NCBI GenBank assembly: GCA_937901895.1
Contig: CALGTD010000188.1
Span: forward strand, 1 to 56,058
Direction: 5' to 3'
Length of the DNA stretch: 56,058 nucleotides
Source of the DNA: an uncultured Spartobacteria bacterium
GTDB lineage: Bacteria; Verrucomicrobiota; Verrucomicrobiia; Chthoniobacterales; JAATET01
The notes under the pieces were generated by a model. The model worked only from the letters and a program-made list of their open reading frames with translations, searched no databases and was not told the origin of the DNA. Below are positions 9,734 to 18,824 of the stretch, one piece after another (the first letter of the stretch is position 1; every line of letters begins with the position of its first letter). A program made the position numbers and the translations under genes.

Positions 9734-11175
9734 ATCCGCTTGTCCTCGAAGTTCTTGTCGTCTCTCTCGGCATCGCGCTGCTGATGGTCGAGGCGTTTTC
9801 GCCGAAGCCGGACAAGCGCCTCCTCGCCTGGATCGGCATGGCCGGCCTCGCCACCGTTTTCGTGCTCACGTTTTTTGTCGGAACCGTCCCGCCCGGGTCG
9901 CCAACCGCTGCGTTTTACACCGCCGATTCGTTCGCGATCTTCTTCAAGCGATTCGCACTCGTTTCGACGATTCTCGTGCTTGCCATGAGCATCGATTACC
10001 TCCCGGTGGTCGCGAGGTTCGTTCCCAGCGAACGAGAAGGCGGCGGGCTGGGGGAATTTCTGGCGCTTCCGGTCCTCACATGTGCCGGGCTCATGTGGAT
10101 GGCTTCCGCCGCGGACTTCATCTCGATCTTTGTCTCGCTAGAGCTGGTCACGATCTCGTTCTACGTGCTGGTGGCCTACATGCGCCGCAGCAATGCCGGA
10201 CTCGAAGCAGGCACGAAATACCTGATTCTCGGTGCGCTTTCGACCGGCTTCGTCGTCTACGGAATCACGTGGATCTTCGGAATGACCGGCCAGACGAATC
10301 TCCGTGCAATCAGTGAAGTGGTGACCGGGGGCTATCCCGCGGCAAACATTCCCGCGCTGCTGTTCGGAGTTGGCCTTGTGATCATCGCGCTCGGCTTCAA
10401 GGTAGCGGCGTTCCCCTTCCAGTTCTGGGTGCCGGACGTCTATCAAGGCGCGCCCACCCCGATCACTGCATTCCTGTCCGTCGGTTCGAAGGCCGCCGGC
10501 TTCGTCGTGCTTCTCCGCGTGCTCGAGCCGTTTTCCGCCGTTCCGGCGATCTGGGAAAAACTCTCGGCCGTGCTCGCGGTCGTCGCCGGGGCCACGCTCA
10601 TCTACGGCAACCTGGCAGCCATTCCGCAGCAGAACCTCAAGCGACTGCTTTCCTATTCCAGTGTCGGCCACGCCGGATACCTTCTTATGGCCGTCGCGAG
10701 CATCGGGGCGGTGTTGCCCGGGCGCGAGGCATGGCCTGCGATCGGATTTTACCTGGCCGCGTATTTGCTGATGACGTTCCTCGCGTTCTTCGTCCTCGCC
10801 GTGGCCGGAGGCGACGAGATTTCGCACTTCAACGGCCTCGCGCGCCGTGCTCCCTGGCTCGCGGCCGCACTGCTCGTCTCCATGATCTCGCTTGCCGGCA
10901 TTCCGTTCACCGCCGGTTTTCTCGGAAAGCTGCTCCTCTTCGATGTCGCGCTGTCCGCCGGGAACTACGTCCTCGTGGGAATCGGCGTCCTGACAGTGGC
11001 TTGCGGGTTCTATTTCTATCTGCGCGTCGTTGGCGCGATGTATTGGCAGCCGGTTCCGGATGGTGCCGCTCCGATCCGGGTTTCCGTTACCGCGAAGGTC
11101 GCGATGGCGCTGCTTGCTGTCTTGATTTTCGTCCTCGGGGTCTTCCCACAGCCGGTGCTGTCTCTTCTGGATTGA
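9730..11175 (+). CDS. nuoN: NADH-quinone oxidoreductase subunit N (antiporter-like)
   Basis: The third antiporter-like subunit of complex I, 481 residues from a GTG start that overlaps the nuoM stop codon. A longer in-frame reading from 9529 exists but lies inside nuoM and has an Arg/Gly-rich non-membrane sequence, so it was rejected. The core motifs FPFQFWVPDVYQGAPTPITA and LLSYSSVGHAGYLLMA, and a helix-7-type lysine (LGFKVAAFPF), are intact. About 14 transmembrane helices are visible. This closes the nuoHIJKLMN run; a 123-bp gap with only weak inverted repeats follows before the next gene. Confidence 0.96.
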   Translation: MNPLVLEVLVVSLGIALLMVEAFSPKPDKRLLAWIGMAGLATVFVLTFFVGTVPPGSPTAAFYTADSFAIFFKRFALVSTILVLAMSIDYLPVVARFVPSEREGGGLGEFLALPVLTCAGLMWMASAADFISIFVSLELVTISFYVLVAYMRRSNAGLEAGTKYLILGALSTGFVVYGITWIFGMTGQTNLRAISEVVTGGYPAANIPALLFGVGLVIIALGFKVAAFPFQFWVPDVYQGAPTPITAFLSVGSKAAGFVVLLRVLEPFSAVPAIWEKLSAVLAVVAGATLIYGNLAAIPQQNLKRLLSYSSVGHAGYLLMAVASIGAVLPGREAWPAIGFYLAAYLLMTFLAFFVLAVAGGDEISHFNGLARRAPWLAAALLVSMISLAGIPFTAGFLGKLLLFDVALSAGNYVLVGIGVLTVACGFYFYLRVVGAMYWQPVPDGAAPIRVSVTAKVAMALLAVLIFVLGVFPQPVLSLLD

Positions 11176-11298
11176 CCGAAAATCTCGGTGATTTCGACAC
11201 GGAAAAACGTCGAAGAATACTTGAGTCCACGTGATTTACGGTTACGGTTTGGCACGGCGATAGATTCCTCCGCTATCCCGGAATTCACTCGTCCAATC

Positions 11299-12336
11299 AT
11301 GCACATCCCCCTGAAGCTTGCTGTCGCCGTTGGCGGCGCCCTCCTTGTTGCACACAGTCCGGTAGTCCATGCGGCCACCAGCGCCGTGGTGGGCTACGTC
11401 ACCCTGAACATCGATGCGGCCACGGAATCTTCCCCGAAGATTTCCACGATTTCCCTGCCGCTTTACGCGCCCATCACCGGCAATGGAGCGGTCACCGGCC
11501 GCTTTACCAGTGTCGGTGCCTCCTCGCTTACGAATTCCAGCGCTGGCTGGACGGCGGGTGCCTTCTCGCAGAGTTCGCAACCGCATCTGGTAAAAATCAC
11601 CAGCGGTCCAGCGACCGGCCGAATCTTCAGGATTACGGAAAACAACGCGACCAGCCTGACGGTCGACAACCAGGGCACCAGCCTGAACACGCTCGGGATC
11701 GGTGTTGGCTCGAACGGTGATACTTACGAGATCTTCCCGGCGGACACGATTCGCACGGTGTTTGGTTCTCCCGCGGACGGCGTCGTTGGCGGGACAAACG
11801 CCGATGTGGCCGATCAGGTGCAGATCCTGAATGCCGCCGGCGAGTGGGAGGTTTTCTACTTCAATACCCCCACGGGCGCGTGGGTCGCCGCGACGAACTC
11901 CGCCAACAGCGACAACCGCGTGATCCGTCCTGACGAAGGGATTGTCTATCTCCGCCGCGGGACCACCCCGCTGAAGATTGTGCTCACCGGTCGCGTTCCC
12001 GACACCACGTCCCGTATCGTGGTCCGGAACTCCGGCGCGTCCGCGATCGGTTCCACCTGGCCCGTCGACACGACGCTTGCCACCAGCGGAATTCGTGAGA
12101 TCAGCGGCTGGGTCAGCGGACCCATCGCGACCGCTGATCAAGTCCAGATTTATTCCCCGACCAAGGGATGGCGCAGTTTCTACCACGACGGCACCAACTG
12201 GATGCGCGTCGGCCCTGCCATCATCAGCAACGACGAACCCATTCCCGCCGGCACCGCCGTCGTGCTTGCCCGGCGCGGCTCCTCCTCCGATACGACCATC
12301 CTCACGCAGAACCAGCCCTACAACCTGAATGACTGA
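11299..12336 (+). CDS. Secreted TIGR02597-like protein of Verrucomicrobiota type
   Basis: A 345-residue exported protein. I placed the start at the ATG that directly precedes a signal peptide (MHIPLKLAVAVGGALLVAHS, then PVVHA|ATS); an in-frame upstream start would add 37 charged residues in front of it. The mature part is beta-rich and resembles the TIGR02597 family seen in Verrucomicrobia: VVGYVTLNI, later GRIFRITENNATSLTV, and the GDTYEIFPADTIRTVFG segment near residue 150. It contains no cysteine pattern and no catalytic motif. The stop overlaps the start of the next PEP-CTERM gene, so the two are probably co-translated, which suggests a joint role at the cell surface. The family match is from memory of the pattern, so it is moderately certain; the function is unknown. 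Confidence 0.7.
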   Translation: MHIPLKLAVAVGGALLVAHSPVVHAATSAVVGYVTLNIDAATESSPKISTISLPLYAPITGNGAVTGRFTSVGASSLTNSSAGWTAGAFSQSSQPHLVKITSGPATGRIFRITENNATSLTVDNQGTSLNTLGIGVGSNGDTYEIFPADTIRTVFGSPADGVVGGTNADVADQVQILNAAGEWEVFYFNTPTGAWVAATNSANSDNRVIRPDEGIVYLRRGTTPLKIVLTGRVPDTTSRIVVRNSGASAIGSTWPVDTTLATSGIREISGWVSGPIATADQVQIYSPTKGWRSFYHDGTNWMRVGPAIISNDEPIPAGTAVVLARRGSSSDTTILTQNQPYNLND

Positions 12337-12919
12337 CATGGCCCCCGCACGCACCCTTTGTTGTTTCGCGCTCGCGCTGGCCTTTGCCTCCACGGCGGTC
12401 TCGCAGGTCATCACGGGTTTCGGTTCCTCCGAGCAGAATCCGCTGAACATCAACTCGGACTTTGTCTTTCCGTGGGCCGGCACCCAGACCGCCACAACGG
12501 TTTCGGTGACCGGTGTCTCCAACAGCGCCGGTGGCATCTTCCAGAGCCTCGCGAGTTCTCCGGTCTTCCTTCCGGAGCCGGAGGTAATCGCCCTCACGGG
12601 CACGACGGTTTCCCTCCCCGGAGGGGTCACGCAGTTCGACATCGTTCTCTACGATGCGAATAACAACACGCTGCGGGCGACCTTCGACTGGGCGTCCTTT
12701 GTTGGTGGAGCCACGGTCACCGCGGACCTCGTCGCGGACGAGGGCACGTTCGATGGCTCGGTGGCATCCTGGGAGCTGAGTCTGTTCGGCTCTCCCAACG
12801 AGGAGGTCTCGTTCACCTTCGACGAGCTTGCCGTGGTGCCGGAACCGGCCGTGGTGGCACTCGTTGGTGGTGCGGGCGTGATGCTCCTGCTTCGCCGCCG
12901 CCGTCGCGCACGGATCTGA
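12329..12919 (+). CDS. Small PEP-CTERM exported protein
   Basis: A 196-residue secreted protein with a signal peptide (LCCFALALAFASTAVSQ) and a PEP-CTERM tail (VVPEPAVVALVGG, then a hydrophobic run and RRRRRARI). The middle is a beta-rich, acidic domain without recognisable enzyme motifs (FDIVLYDANNNTLRATFDW). The start overlaps the stop of the preceding TIGR02597-like gene by eight bases; a second ATG nine bases further (MAPARTL) is equally plausible. Co-translation with its partner suggests the two are exported together. A surface-attached protein processed by an exosortase is inferred. Confidence 0.82.
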   Translation: MTDMAPARTLCCFALALAFASTAVSQVITGFGSSEQNPLNINSDFVFPWAGTQTATTVSVTGVSNSAGGIFQSLASSPVFLPEPEVIALTGTTVSLPGGVTQFDIVLYDANNNTLRATFDWASFVGGATVTADLVADEGTFDGSVASWELSLFGSPNEEVSFTFDELAVVPEPAVVALVGGAGVMLLLRRRRRARI

Positions 12920-12998
12920 GCCGGCTTTTGATCAACGCCTTCCTCGCGGGATATTTTGCGCTTTCCCGCGGGGACGGCGCGGCTACGATGCGCGCCGC

Positions 12999-13448
12999 AT
13001 GGAAACAACGTTGATTCTCCTGAAACCCGATTGTGTGGCCGGCCGCAAGGTTGGTGAAGTTATCAAGCGATTCGAGGAGGCGGGGTTTCAAATCCGCGGT
13101 TGCAAGATGTTCAAGGCTGGTCCGGAACTGCTCCGCGAACATTACGCGCATCTGGCCGACAAGCCGTTCTTCCCGGAGCTTGAAGCCTTCATGTCTTCAA
13201 CACCCGTCGTGGCGCTTGCACTCGCCGGGGACGATGCCGTCGCCCGCGTTCGCACGATCATCGGTCCCACGGACTCGAAGAAGGCCGAGAAGGGCACGGT
13301 GCGCGGGGATTTCGGCGTCGACGTGATGGTGAACATCGTCCACGCATCGGATTCGAACGAAAATGCCGCCATCGAGCTGCGCCGCTTCTTCCAGCCCGGC
13401 GAACTCTTCGAATACACGATGGACTACGTCACGCAGCCTGCGGCGTAG
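12999..13448 (+). CDS. ndk: Nucleoside diphosphate kinase
   Basis: Transfers the gamma-phosphate of ATP to nucleoside diphosphates through a phospho-histidine, maintaining the NTP and dNTP pools in the cytoplasm. At 149 residues it is slightly longer than the usual 140-145. The N-terminus TLILLKPDCV, the RTIIGPTD loop, GTVRGDFG and the catalytic His115 (NIVHASDS) are all present. The family's usual AGxT loop is not exactly matched, and the C-terminus has an extra tail (EYTMDYVTQPAA). It stands alone on the plus strand with 79 bp upstream. Confidence 0.96.
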   Translation: METTLILLKPDCVAGRKVGEVIKRFEEAGFQIRGCKMFKAGPELLREHYAHLADKPFFPELEAFMSSTPVVALALAGDDAVARVRTIIGPTDSKKAEKGTVRGDFGVDVMVNIVHASDSNENAAIELRRFFQPGELFEYTMDYVTQPAA

Positions 13449-13499
13449 CGTTCCTCACTTTCACACAGCCGGTCGGGAAGGGACATCCGATGAAGGGTC

Positions 13500-13751
13500 A
13501 TGGGTGTCATTTCCTGGATCGTGTTTGGTTTTATCGCGGGGCTTCTCGCGAGGGCGATCATGCCCGGGAACGATCGTGCGGGGTGCCTCGTGACGGTCGT
13601 TCTCGGAGTGGTCGGCGCCTTCGTTGGCGGGTGGATTGCCACGCAGATGGGGTGGGGGACGGTTGATGGCTTCGATCTTCGCAGCTTCGGCATCGCCATC
13701 CTCGGGGCGCTTGTGATTCTGGGGATTTATCGTCTCGTCGCGCGGCGTTAG
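13500..13751 (+). CDS. GlsB/YeaQ/YmgE family small membrane protein
   Basis: An 83-residue inner-membrane protein of the transglycosylase-associated (YeaQ/YmgE/GlsB) family. The pattern is typical: MGVISWIVFGFIAGLLARAI, then PGNDRAGCLVTVVLGVVGAF with the conserved Pro-Gly and Gly-rich second helix, and a third hydrophobic helix at the C-terminus ending in a short basic tail. Members of this family are often induced by envelope or general stress, but their molecular role is unclear. It is 51 bp downstream of ndk and is followed by the TPR gene. Confidence 0.9.
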   Translation: MGVISWIVFGFIAGLLARAIMPGNDRAGCLVTVVLGVVGAFVGGWIATQMGWGTVDGFDLRSFGIAILGALVILGIYRLVARR

Positions 13752-13824
13752 TGCGGCACAAGACCCGATCACACTTGAGGACCGGGGTTGCGTCGCCTAA
13801 CTTTCGTGAAAGGGCGATCTGGCG

Positions 13825-14676
13825 ATGAATCCCGCAATGCAAAACACCGCGAGCATGTGGGTTCTTCTGTGTGAAGAACTCGAGGCCCGGCGATCCGGGG
13901 AGTCCGCTGAGGCGTGTTCGGCAGCGGCGAGGCGTTTCGAGCAAGCGGCGAAGGAGATTTTCAAGAGCAGGCCGGAACGGTTGCGGGATGCCCTGGAGAT
14001 CGCCGGAGACATCCATCAGGCCTCGGGGTATTCCGCGGAGGCGCTCCGATCCTTTTCGGAGGCGATGGCGCTCGCCGGGAAGGAGGCGTCCCCGGTTGTG
14101 CGGGCCAGGATCGCGACGAAACTCGCGATCGGTCACGAAGCGGCGGGAAACCTTGAGGAGGCAAGGGGCTTCTACACGAAGGCGATCGAGGCGCATGATC
14201 AGACGCGTGATCGTTCGGAACTGCCCACCCTGTTGAACAACCTCGCCGGGCTTCACAGGGCCGCCGGGGATTTCGACGCCGCTGAGGCGGCATACGAGCG
14301 GGCGATGGAAGAGGCGGTTGCCGTGCATGGGCCGCACCACCCGGAGGTCGCGCTCATCGCGAACAACCACGCCGTGGCGTGCACGGACCGCGGGAATCTG
14401 CGCAAGGCCGAGGAACTGCATCTGCGCGCGCTTCAGATCCGCGAGGAGGCGTTTGGGGCAATCCACCCGGACGTCGGGCAGTCGATGGCGAACCTCGCCG
14501 TCGTCTACCATGCCTCCGGCCAGTCGCGAAAAGCCGAGCGTTTCTATCTCGCGGCGCTCGACACGCTTGCAAACTTCCATGCCGGGGACTCTCCCGAAAT
14601 GGAGCGGATTCGAAAGAACTACAACCGGCTGCCACACATTCGGGCCCGCCGCCTTTCGAAGACGATGAAGCTTTGA
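13825..14676 (+). CDS. Cytoplasmic tetratricopeptide repeat protein
   Basis: A 283-residue soluble protein without signal peptide or membrane helix. From about residue 95 onwards it has five to six TPR units of the kinesin-light-chain type (LNNLAGLHRAAGDFDAAEAA, LRKAEELHLRALQIREEAFG, MANLAVVYHASGQSRKAERF). The N-terminal 90 residues are helical and may form further degenerate repeats. Such proteins are scaffolds; no partner can be named. The gene converges on the minus-strand gene ending at 14740, with 63 bp between. Confidence 0.8.
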   Translation: MNPAMQNTASMWVLLCEELEARRSGESAEACSAAARRFEQAAKEIFKSRPERLRDALEIAGDIHQASGYSAEALRSFSEAMALAGKEASPVVRARIATKLAIGHEAAGNLEEARGFYTKAIEAHDQTRDRSELPTLLNNLAGLHRAAGDFDAAEAAYERAMEEAVAVHGPHHPEVALIANNHAVACTDRGNLRKAEELHLRALQIREEAFGAIHPDVGQSMANLAVVYHASGQSRKAERFYLAALDTLANFHAGDSPEMERIRKNYNRLPHIRARRLSKTMKL

Positions 14677-14739
14677 TCCGGGTGCGGATCGTTCCGGGAT
14701 CCGCGCCGGCGAACAAGTGTCGCCAGTGCTGCGTGCCCG

Positions 14740-16626
14740 TCAGCTCGCGTCGGGTAGGATCTGCCTGGTGAGGCGTTCGATGCCCTGCCGTGCGAATTCG
14801 CTGTTCGGGTATTGGTGCTGCGCCTTCAGGAACCACGCGAGGCTCGATCCCGGCTGCCCGCGATTCTCGAGTTCCTCCGCCTGCCGCAGCGAGCGGACGA
14901 AATCCGCGGCGCGGGTCGTGAGATTGGCGCGAAGCTGGTTGAGCTTCGAGTCTGCGGGGTATTGCCGGAATGCCAGTTCCGCGCTTTCCCACGCGCCGGC
15001 GTAGTCGCCCCGTTTCTCGATTTCCTGGGCGCGGATGATGGCCCCCTCAATCAGCGTCATTTCCTCGAGCACCTTCCGCAGCTGCTCCTGCCGCGTCGGA
15101 TCGTGCGCGACGGCGGCGATGAAGCGCTCCTTGTCGTCGAAGATCTGGCGGTAATTTTTCTGGCTGAGAAGCTGGTCGAGATCGACGAGCGCCTGGTTTT
15201 GCACGTTGCCCTGCGTGAAGATGCCGGAGGAAACCTCGGCAAGATCGGGATTGCGCGGCCAGATTTCCGTTGCCGCCTTCAATTCGATTTCGAGTGTCTC
15301 CCGGTCCCCGCTGACAGCGGCGTTGCGGGCTTTCGCAAGGTGCATGGCCGCGATTGTCTTCGCGGTCTGGATGGCGGCCATTGGCTTCGAGTTGTCGAAG
15401 TCCTTCGCAGTTTCCTCGAGTTCGGCGACCAGTTTTTCCGCGCGGGCGTAGTCCTTCACGTCGAGGGCGGAAAGGAGCTGGTTCGCCTTCTGGACGAAGG
15501 TGAGCGCGCGGCGTTTCTCCTCCCGGGGCAGGGTGCGGATCGGCGGCAGGTATTCGCCAACGAGAAACGCCTCGGCGAGTCGCTTCGACGCGCTCTCAGT
15601 CTCCTCGCGCTCCATCAGGAATTTGAATGCCTCGACTCCTTCAGCGACATCGCGAATTGCCTCGCTGGCCATCGAGTCGAGCGTGCCGACCGTGGGTGGC
15701 AGGCCTGTGGTCTTGTCGAAAAGGTCCTTGGCCTCGCCCTTCACGCGGAGCCGGTCGTCGCCGTCCGCGAAGACATGACGGTAGAACCGCGTCGCAATCA
15801 GCACGTGCTCGAAGCGACGCTGGAGAAAGAGCTGCACAATGAGCGCCTGAAACTCGATCTTCGCCTGCAGCGCCGCCATCTCGCGCTTCGCCTCGTTGGC
15901 CTTGCGAATGGCGAGCACCTCCGCGATCCGGGTGTCGAACGGTTGCACGCTGGCGTCCAGTCGCGCGTCGTCGAGTTTCTGCTGGGTCGTGCGATCGTCG
16001 CCGGCCTGTTGACGGTCTCCGCGGATGGAGCCGCGCTGGTCGCGGGTCATCGAGAGGCGAAGCCGGTCGAGGGAAACCAGCTTGTTGCGTTCGAGCCGGC
16101 GGCGTTCCTCGTCGAGCGCGTTGTTTGCCGCGAGCAAACGGTCCCGATTCCGTTGCGACTGCCAGGCGGAATAGACCTGGTTGGAGATCGTGTCGCAGAG
16201 ACCGGCGTCCCGCCGAAATTCCGAGGCTTTGGGCAGCAGTGCGAATGCCTCGTCGAGAGACTTGGGCGACACGTTTCGAGGCTGAAGAAGACTCAGAATC
16301 TGCGAGATGATCGCGTTGTATTCCCCGTCCTGCTCCTCGGTTTCCTCGGGGGCGTTGAGGTATTTCTCAAAGCGTGCCTGGAAGATGCGGTTGTTTGCGA
16401 TGTTCCAGGAACGGCCGTTCCAGGTGATCGTTTCCGTCCCGGGGTCGAAGAAGGGCATTCCACCGGCGGGGTCGCCTGCTCCCGCACCGGATCTGTCGGG
16501 GCTTTCCTGGTTTCCCTGTTGCTGCGGCGGGGGCTGGGGTGGTGGCGCCGGCGCCGGCTCAAGCACCTGGGTAAACGCCGCGGATGCCGTAAGCAGCATC
16601 AGACAGGGGAGAACCGGTTTGATCAT
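14740..16626 (-). CDS. Exported protein with Pro/Gln-rich N-terminus and C-terminal TPR-like helices, unknown function
   Basis: A 628-residue protein with a signal peptide (MIKPVLPCLMLLTASAAFTQ) followed by a Pro/Gln-rich linker (residues 22-50). The rest is almost entirely alpha-helical. The middle (about 180-330) is charged and probably coiled-coil, with DERRRLERNKLVSLDRLRLS and an Arg/Asp/Gln-rich stretch. The last 200 residues carry TPR-like helical pairs, for example YAGAWESAELAFRQYPADSK and SLAWFLKAQHQYPNSEFARQ. I do not recognise the family. It overlaps the upstream membrane-anchored gene by four bases and lies last in a minus-strand run that begins with the family B polymerase. A periplasmic scaffold is plausible, but not shown. 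Confidence 0.72.
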   Translation of the reverse strand: MIKPVLPCLMLLTASAAFTQVLEPAPAPPPQPPPQQQGNQESPDRSGAGAGDPAGGMPFFDPGTETITWNGRSWNIANNRIFQARFEKYLNAPEETEEQDGEYNAIISQILSLLQPRNVSPKSLDEAFALLPKASEFRRDAGLCDTISNQVYSAWQSQRNRDRLLAANNALDEERRRLERNKLVSLDRLRLSMTRDQRGSIRGDRQQAGDDRTTQQKLDDARLDASVQPFDTRIAEVLAIRKANEAKREMAALQAKIEFQALIVQLFLQRRFEHVLIATRFYRHVFADGDDRLRVKGEAKDLFDKTTGLPPTVGTLDSMASEAIRDVAEGVEAFKFLMEREETESASKRLAEAFLVGEYLPPIRTLPREEKRRALTFVQKANQLLSALDVKDYARAEKLVAELEETAKDFDNSKPMAAIQTAKTIAAMHLAKARNAAVSGDRETLEIELKAATEIWPRNPDLAEVSSGIFTQGNVQNQALVDLDQLLSQKNYRQIFDDKERFIAAVAHDPTRQEQLRKVLEEMTLIEGAIIRAQEIEKRGDYAGAWESAELAFRQYPADSKLNQLRANLTTRAADFVRSLRQAEELENRGQPGSSLAWFLKAQHQYPNSEFARQGIERLTRQILPDAS

Positions 16627-17021
16627 GCCTTGGTGAGGTGGGTTGCCTTGAGAATACCCTTGTCGGTGACTTCGATCAAAAACCGGAATTTCTGTCCCTT
16701 CTGGATGTTCACGTCGCCGAGTTCCGGCGGGATCAGCATGGGGACGATCTCACCACTCGCATCGATGGTGACGGAAATCAACCGCCCCTCCGTTGCGGAG
16801 TATCCGAGAACATTGCTGATCTCGCCCTCCGCCCGGTAGGTATTGCCGCGCAGACTGTTCGAGTTTTCGAGGTAGGCGGTGACGTCCAGCGGTGCCGCGG
16901 TGCGATAGGGATCGCTCGTGGTTGCAAAGTAAACCGCCCCCGCCACGAAAATGCCGACGAGCACGATGGCTGCGGCGATCAGCCACGGATGTTGCGAGGA
17001 GGAACGGGAACGTCTGGCCAC
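16623..17021 (-). CDS. Membrane-anchored small protein with an OB-like domain, unknown
   Basis: A 132-residue protein with a basic N-terminus (MARRSRSSSQHP), one transmembrane helix (about residues 13-33) and a C-terminal beta-rich domain facing the periplasm. The domain pattern (NSLRGNTYRAEGEISNVLGY, then GRLISVTIDASGEIVPMLIP and QKFRFLIEVTDKGILKA) suggests a small five-stranded barrel, like the OB folds of CcmE or NfeD types, though no haem-binding His is placed as in CcmE. It is translationally coupled to the following 628-residue exported protein, so the two likely act together. Function unknown. Confidence 0.7.
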   Translation of the reverse strand: MARRSRSSSQHPWLIAAAIVLVGIFVAGAVYFATTSDPYRTAAPLDVTAYLENSNSLRGNTYRAEGEISNVLGYSATEGRLISVTIDASGEIVPMLIPPELGDVNIQKGQKFRFLIEVTDKGILKATHLTKA

Positions 17022-17065
17022 CTTCGGGATTTAGGCCGCCTGCAGGCGCAGTTCAAATCTGAATA

Positions 17066-18778
17066 TCAGGAGATGCGGCTCGCGCGGGCTCCGACCCATG
17101 CAAAGAAAAGCCCGAGCACGATATGCGCGCAGAGCACCCAGGCGCACAGCTTCTCCGGTGAAAGGGATGTCTGCACGACCATCTGGACGATGTCGTAGTA
17201 GCGTTCGAGCTTCAATGTCTGCAGCACACCGGACCAGCTCCAGTAGGCGGAGATAAATGGGCGCACGGCGTTGCCGATCCACTCCGGCAGGGCGAGCACG
17301 GCGCCCGAGAGGGGCAGCTGGAACCCGACGAGATAGATCGAGACGAGCGACGCCTGCTCGGCGGTTGCCATCCAGCTCGACACCGCGAGGCAGATCGAGG
17401 TCATCGCTGCGTTTACGAGCACGAGAAAAAGGAGCTGGGTGAGCAGGTCGCCGGGAAATCCGCAGACGAAGTGGACGAACAGCCCCATCCAGATCGATTG
17501 CACGGCGACCAGCACCGCGAGGAAGACGGCCTTGCTCGCGATGTAACTGGAGGGACGCACCCCGCTGAGTTTTTCCTTCTCGAAAATCAGCCGTTCGGCG
17601 GCGATCTCGCGACCGGAGTTGTTGGCGCCCATCAGCGTGAGCAGGATCACCTGGAACATGACGATGCCCGAGACAAGGCTGCCCACCGTGCTGGCCTGGT
17701 CGAGGAACGCGAGCTTGTCCGCGAACTGTTCGATGATGCTTTGTTCGATGCCGGTGCCGAGATTGCGCACCTGCGGAAGGCCGTTCCATGCGAAGATCGC
17801 CACGAGAAACGGGAAGCCAAGGATCAATCCGAGCTGGAGCAACACCTGTCCCCGACTTCGTGAAAAGATCAGGAACCTTCGTTGGAGCAACGTCATGAAC
17901 TGGCTGACGATGTCTGGAAGCGGCGGGTGGGTGTCGGCGGAAGGCTCGTCCGCTGCGGGTTCTGCGGAAGCCCCAACCGGAGTAGTGACCTCCCGGAGTG
18001 CATAGGCCGCGCAGTGCTTCCGCCACGACTGCGTCCATTCGGCCGGTTCCCGCTCCTCGAGCCGGGAGTAGAGCTCCTCGATGGAATCCACCCGGAAGTA
18101 GTAGGCCACATCTGCCGCGGGGCCATGATAGGCGAGCGCGCCCCGATGCATCACGACCACGGAATCGTAGAGGTGAATGTGCCGCAGGCTGTGCGTCACG
18201 GAAACGACGAGTCGGTCGTGTCTGGACAGGGCGTGCAACAGTTCGACGATCTCGTTCTCCGAGCGGGCGTCGAGCCCGCTGGTGACCTCGTCGCAAAGCA
18301 GAATGGCCGGCGCGCTGGCGATCTCCATCGCGAGGGCGAGCCGGCGTTTTTGCCCGCCGGAAAGGACAGCCACCCGGCGATCCGCAAACTCAAGCAGGCC
18401 AACCTCGCCGAGCGTGCGGTCGATCAACGCCTCCCGTTCGTCCCGGCTGAGCCCCTTCACACGCAGCTTCACCGCGGCTTCTACGCTCTCCCGGGCCGTC
18501 AGCTCGTCGTGAGCGATTCCGAACTGCGGGACATAGCCGATCTCGCTGGGTGCGAAGTCCTCCTCCGCAAGATTTCGCGACTTCCATCGAACGATGCCTT
18601 CCTCCTGTCCGTGGACGATGCCGGCGATCGTTTTCAGCAGCGTGCTTTTGCCGCAGCCGGAGGGGCCGATGATTGCGACGAAATGGCGTTGTGGAAGCCG
18701 CAGATTGATGTCGCCGAGAATTGCCTGCACGTTTTCGCCGCGGCCGACGAAGAGGGAAACGTCCTGTAACTCCAGCAC
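17066..18778 (-). CDS. ABCG-like half transporter: ATPase fused to ABC-2 permease
   Basis: A 570-residue fusion of an ABC ATPase (about residues 1-250) and an ABC-2 type membrane domain (about 320-570, six helices), the arrangement of ABCG half transporters that work as dimers. The ATPase has Walker A GPSGCGKST (38-46), Q-loop PQ (84-85), signature LSGGQKRRL (139-147) and Walker B ILLCDEVTSGLD. The reading frame stays open upstream into polB, but that part is low-complexity antiparallel shadow, so I placed the start at a GTG directly before LELQDVSLFVG; a TTG at 18814 is the alternative. No ATG is available in the ATPase N-terminus. It sits 46 bp after polB. The substrate (lipid, polysaccharide or drug) cannot be read from the sequence. 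Confidence 0.88.
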   Translation of the reverse strand: MLELQDVSLFVGRGENVQAILGDINLRLPQRHFVAIIGPSGCGKSTLLKTIAGIVHGQEEGIVRWKSRNLAEEDFAPSEIGYVPQFGIAHDELTARESVEAAVKLRVKGLSRDEREALIDRTLGEVGLLEFADRRVAVLSGGQKRRLALAMEIASAPAILLCDEVTSGLDARSENEIVELLHALSRHDRLVVSVTHSLRHIHLYDSVVVMHRGALAYHGPAADVAYYFRVDSIEELYSRLEEREPAEWTQSWRKHCAAYALREVTTPVGASAEPAADEPSADTHPPLPDIVSQFMTLLQRRFLIFSRSRGQVLLQLGLILGFPFLVAIFAWNGLPQVRNLGTGIEQSIIEQFADKLAFLDQASTVGSLVSGIVMFQVILLTLMGANNSGREIAAERLIFEKEKLSGVRPSSYIASKAVFLAVLVAVQSIWMGLFVHFVCGFPGDLLTQLLFLVLVNAAMTSICLAVSSWMATAEQASLVSIYLVGFQLPLSGAVLALPEWIGNAVRPFISAYWSWSGVLQTLKLERYYDIVQMVVQTSLSPEKLCAWVLCAHIVLGLFFAWVGARASRIS

Positions 18779-18824
18779 GCGGCTCAGGCTGCGGGAAGCC
18801 GCCGGTGCTGACAATTCGAAACCG

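Noticed and set aside
11176..11298. Inverted repeats TTCGAC/GTCGAA and ACCGA/TCGGT after nuoN as a terminator
   Set aside because: Stems of only 5-6 bp and no T-run, so termination is not supported.
12945..12970. CGCGGGA/TCCCGCG inverted repeat before ndk
   Set aside because: A 7-bp GC stem with a 12-base loop and no T-run; expected by chance at this GC content.
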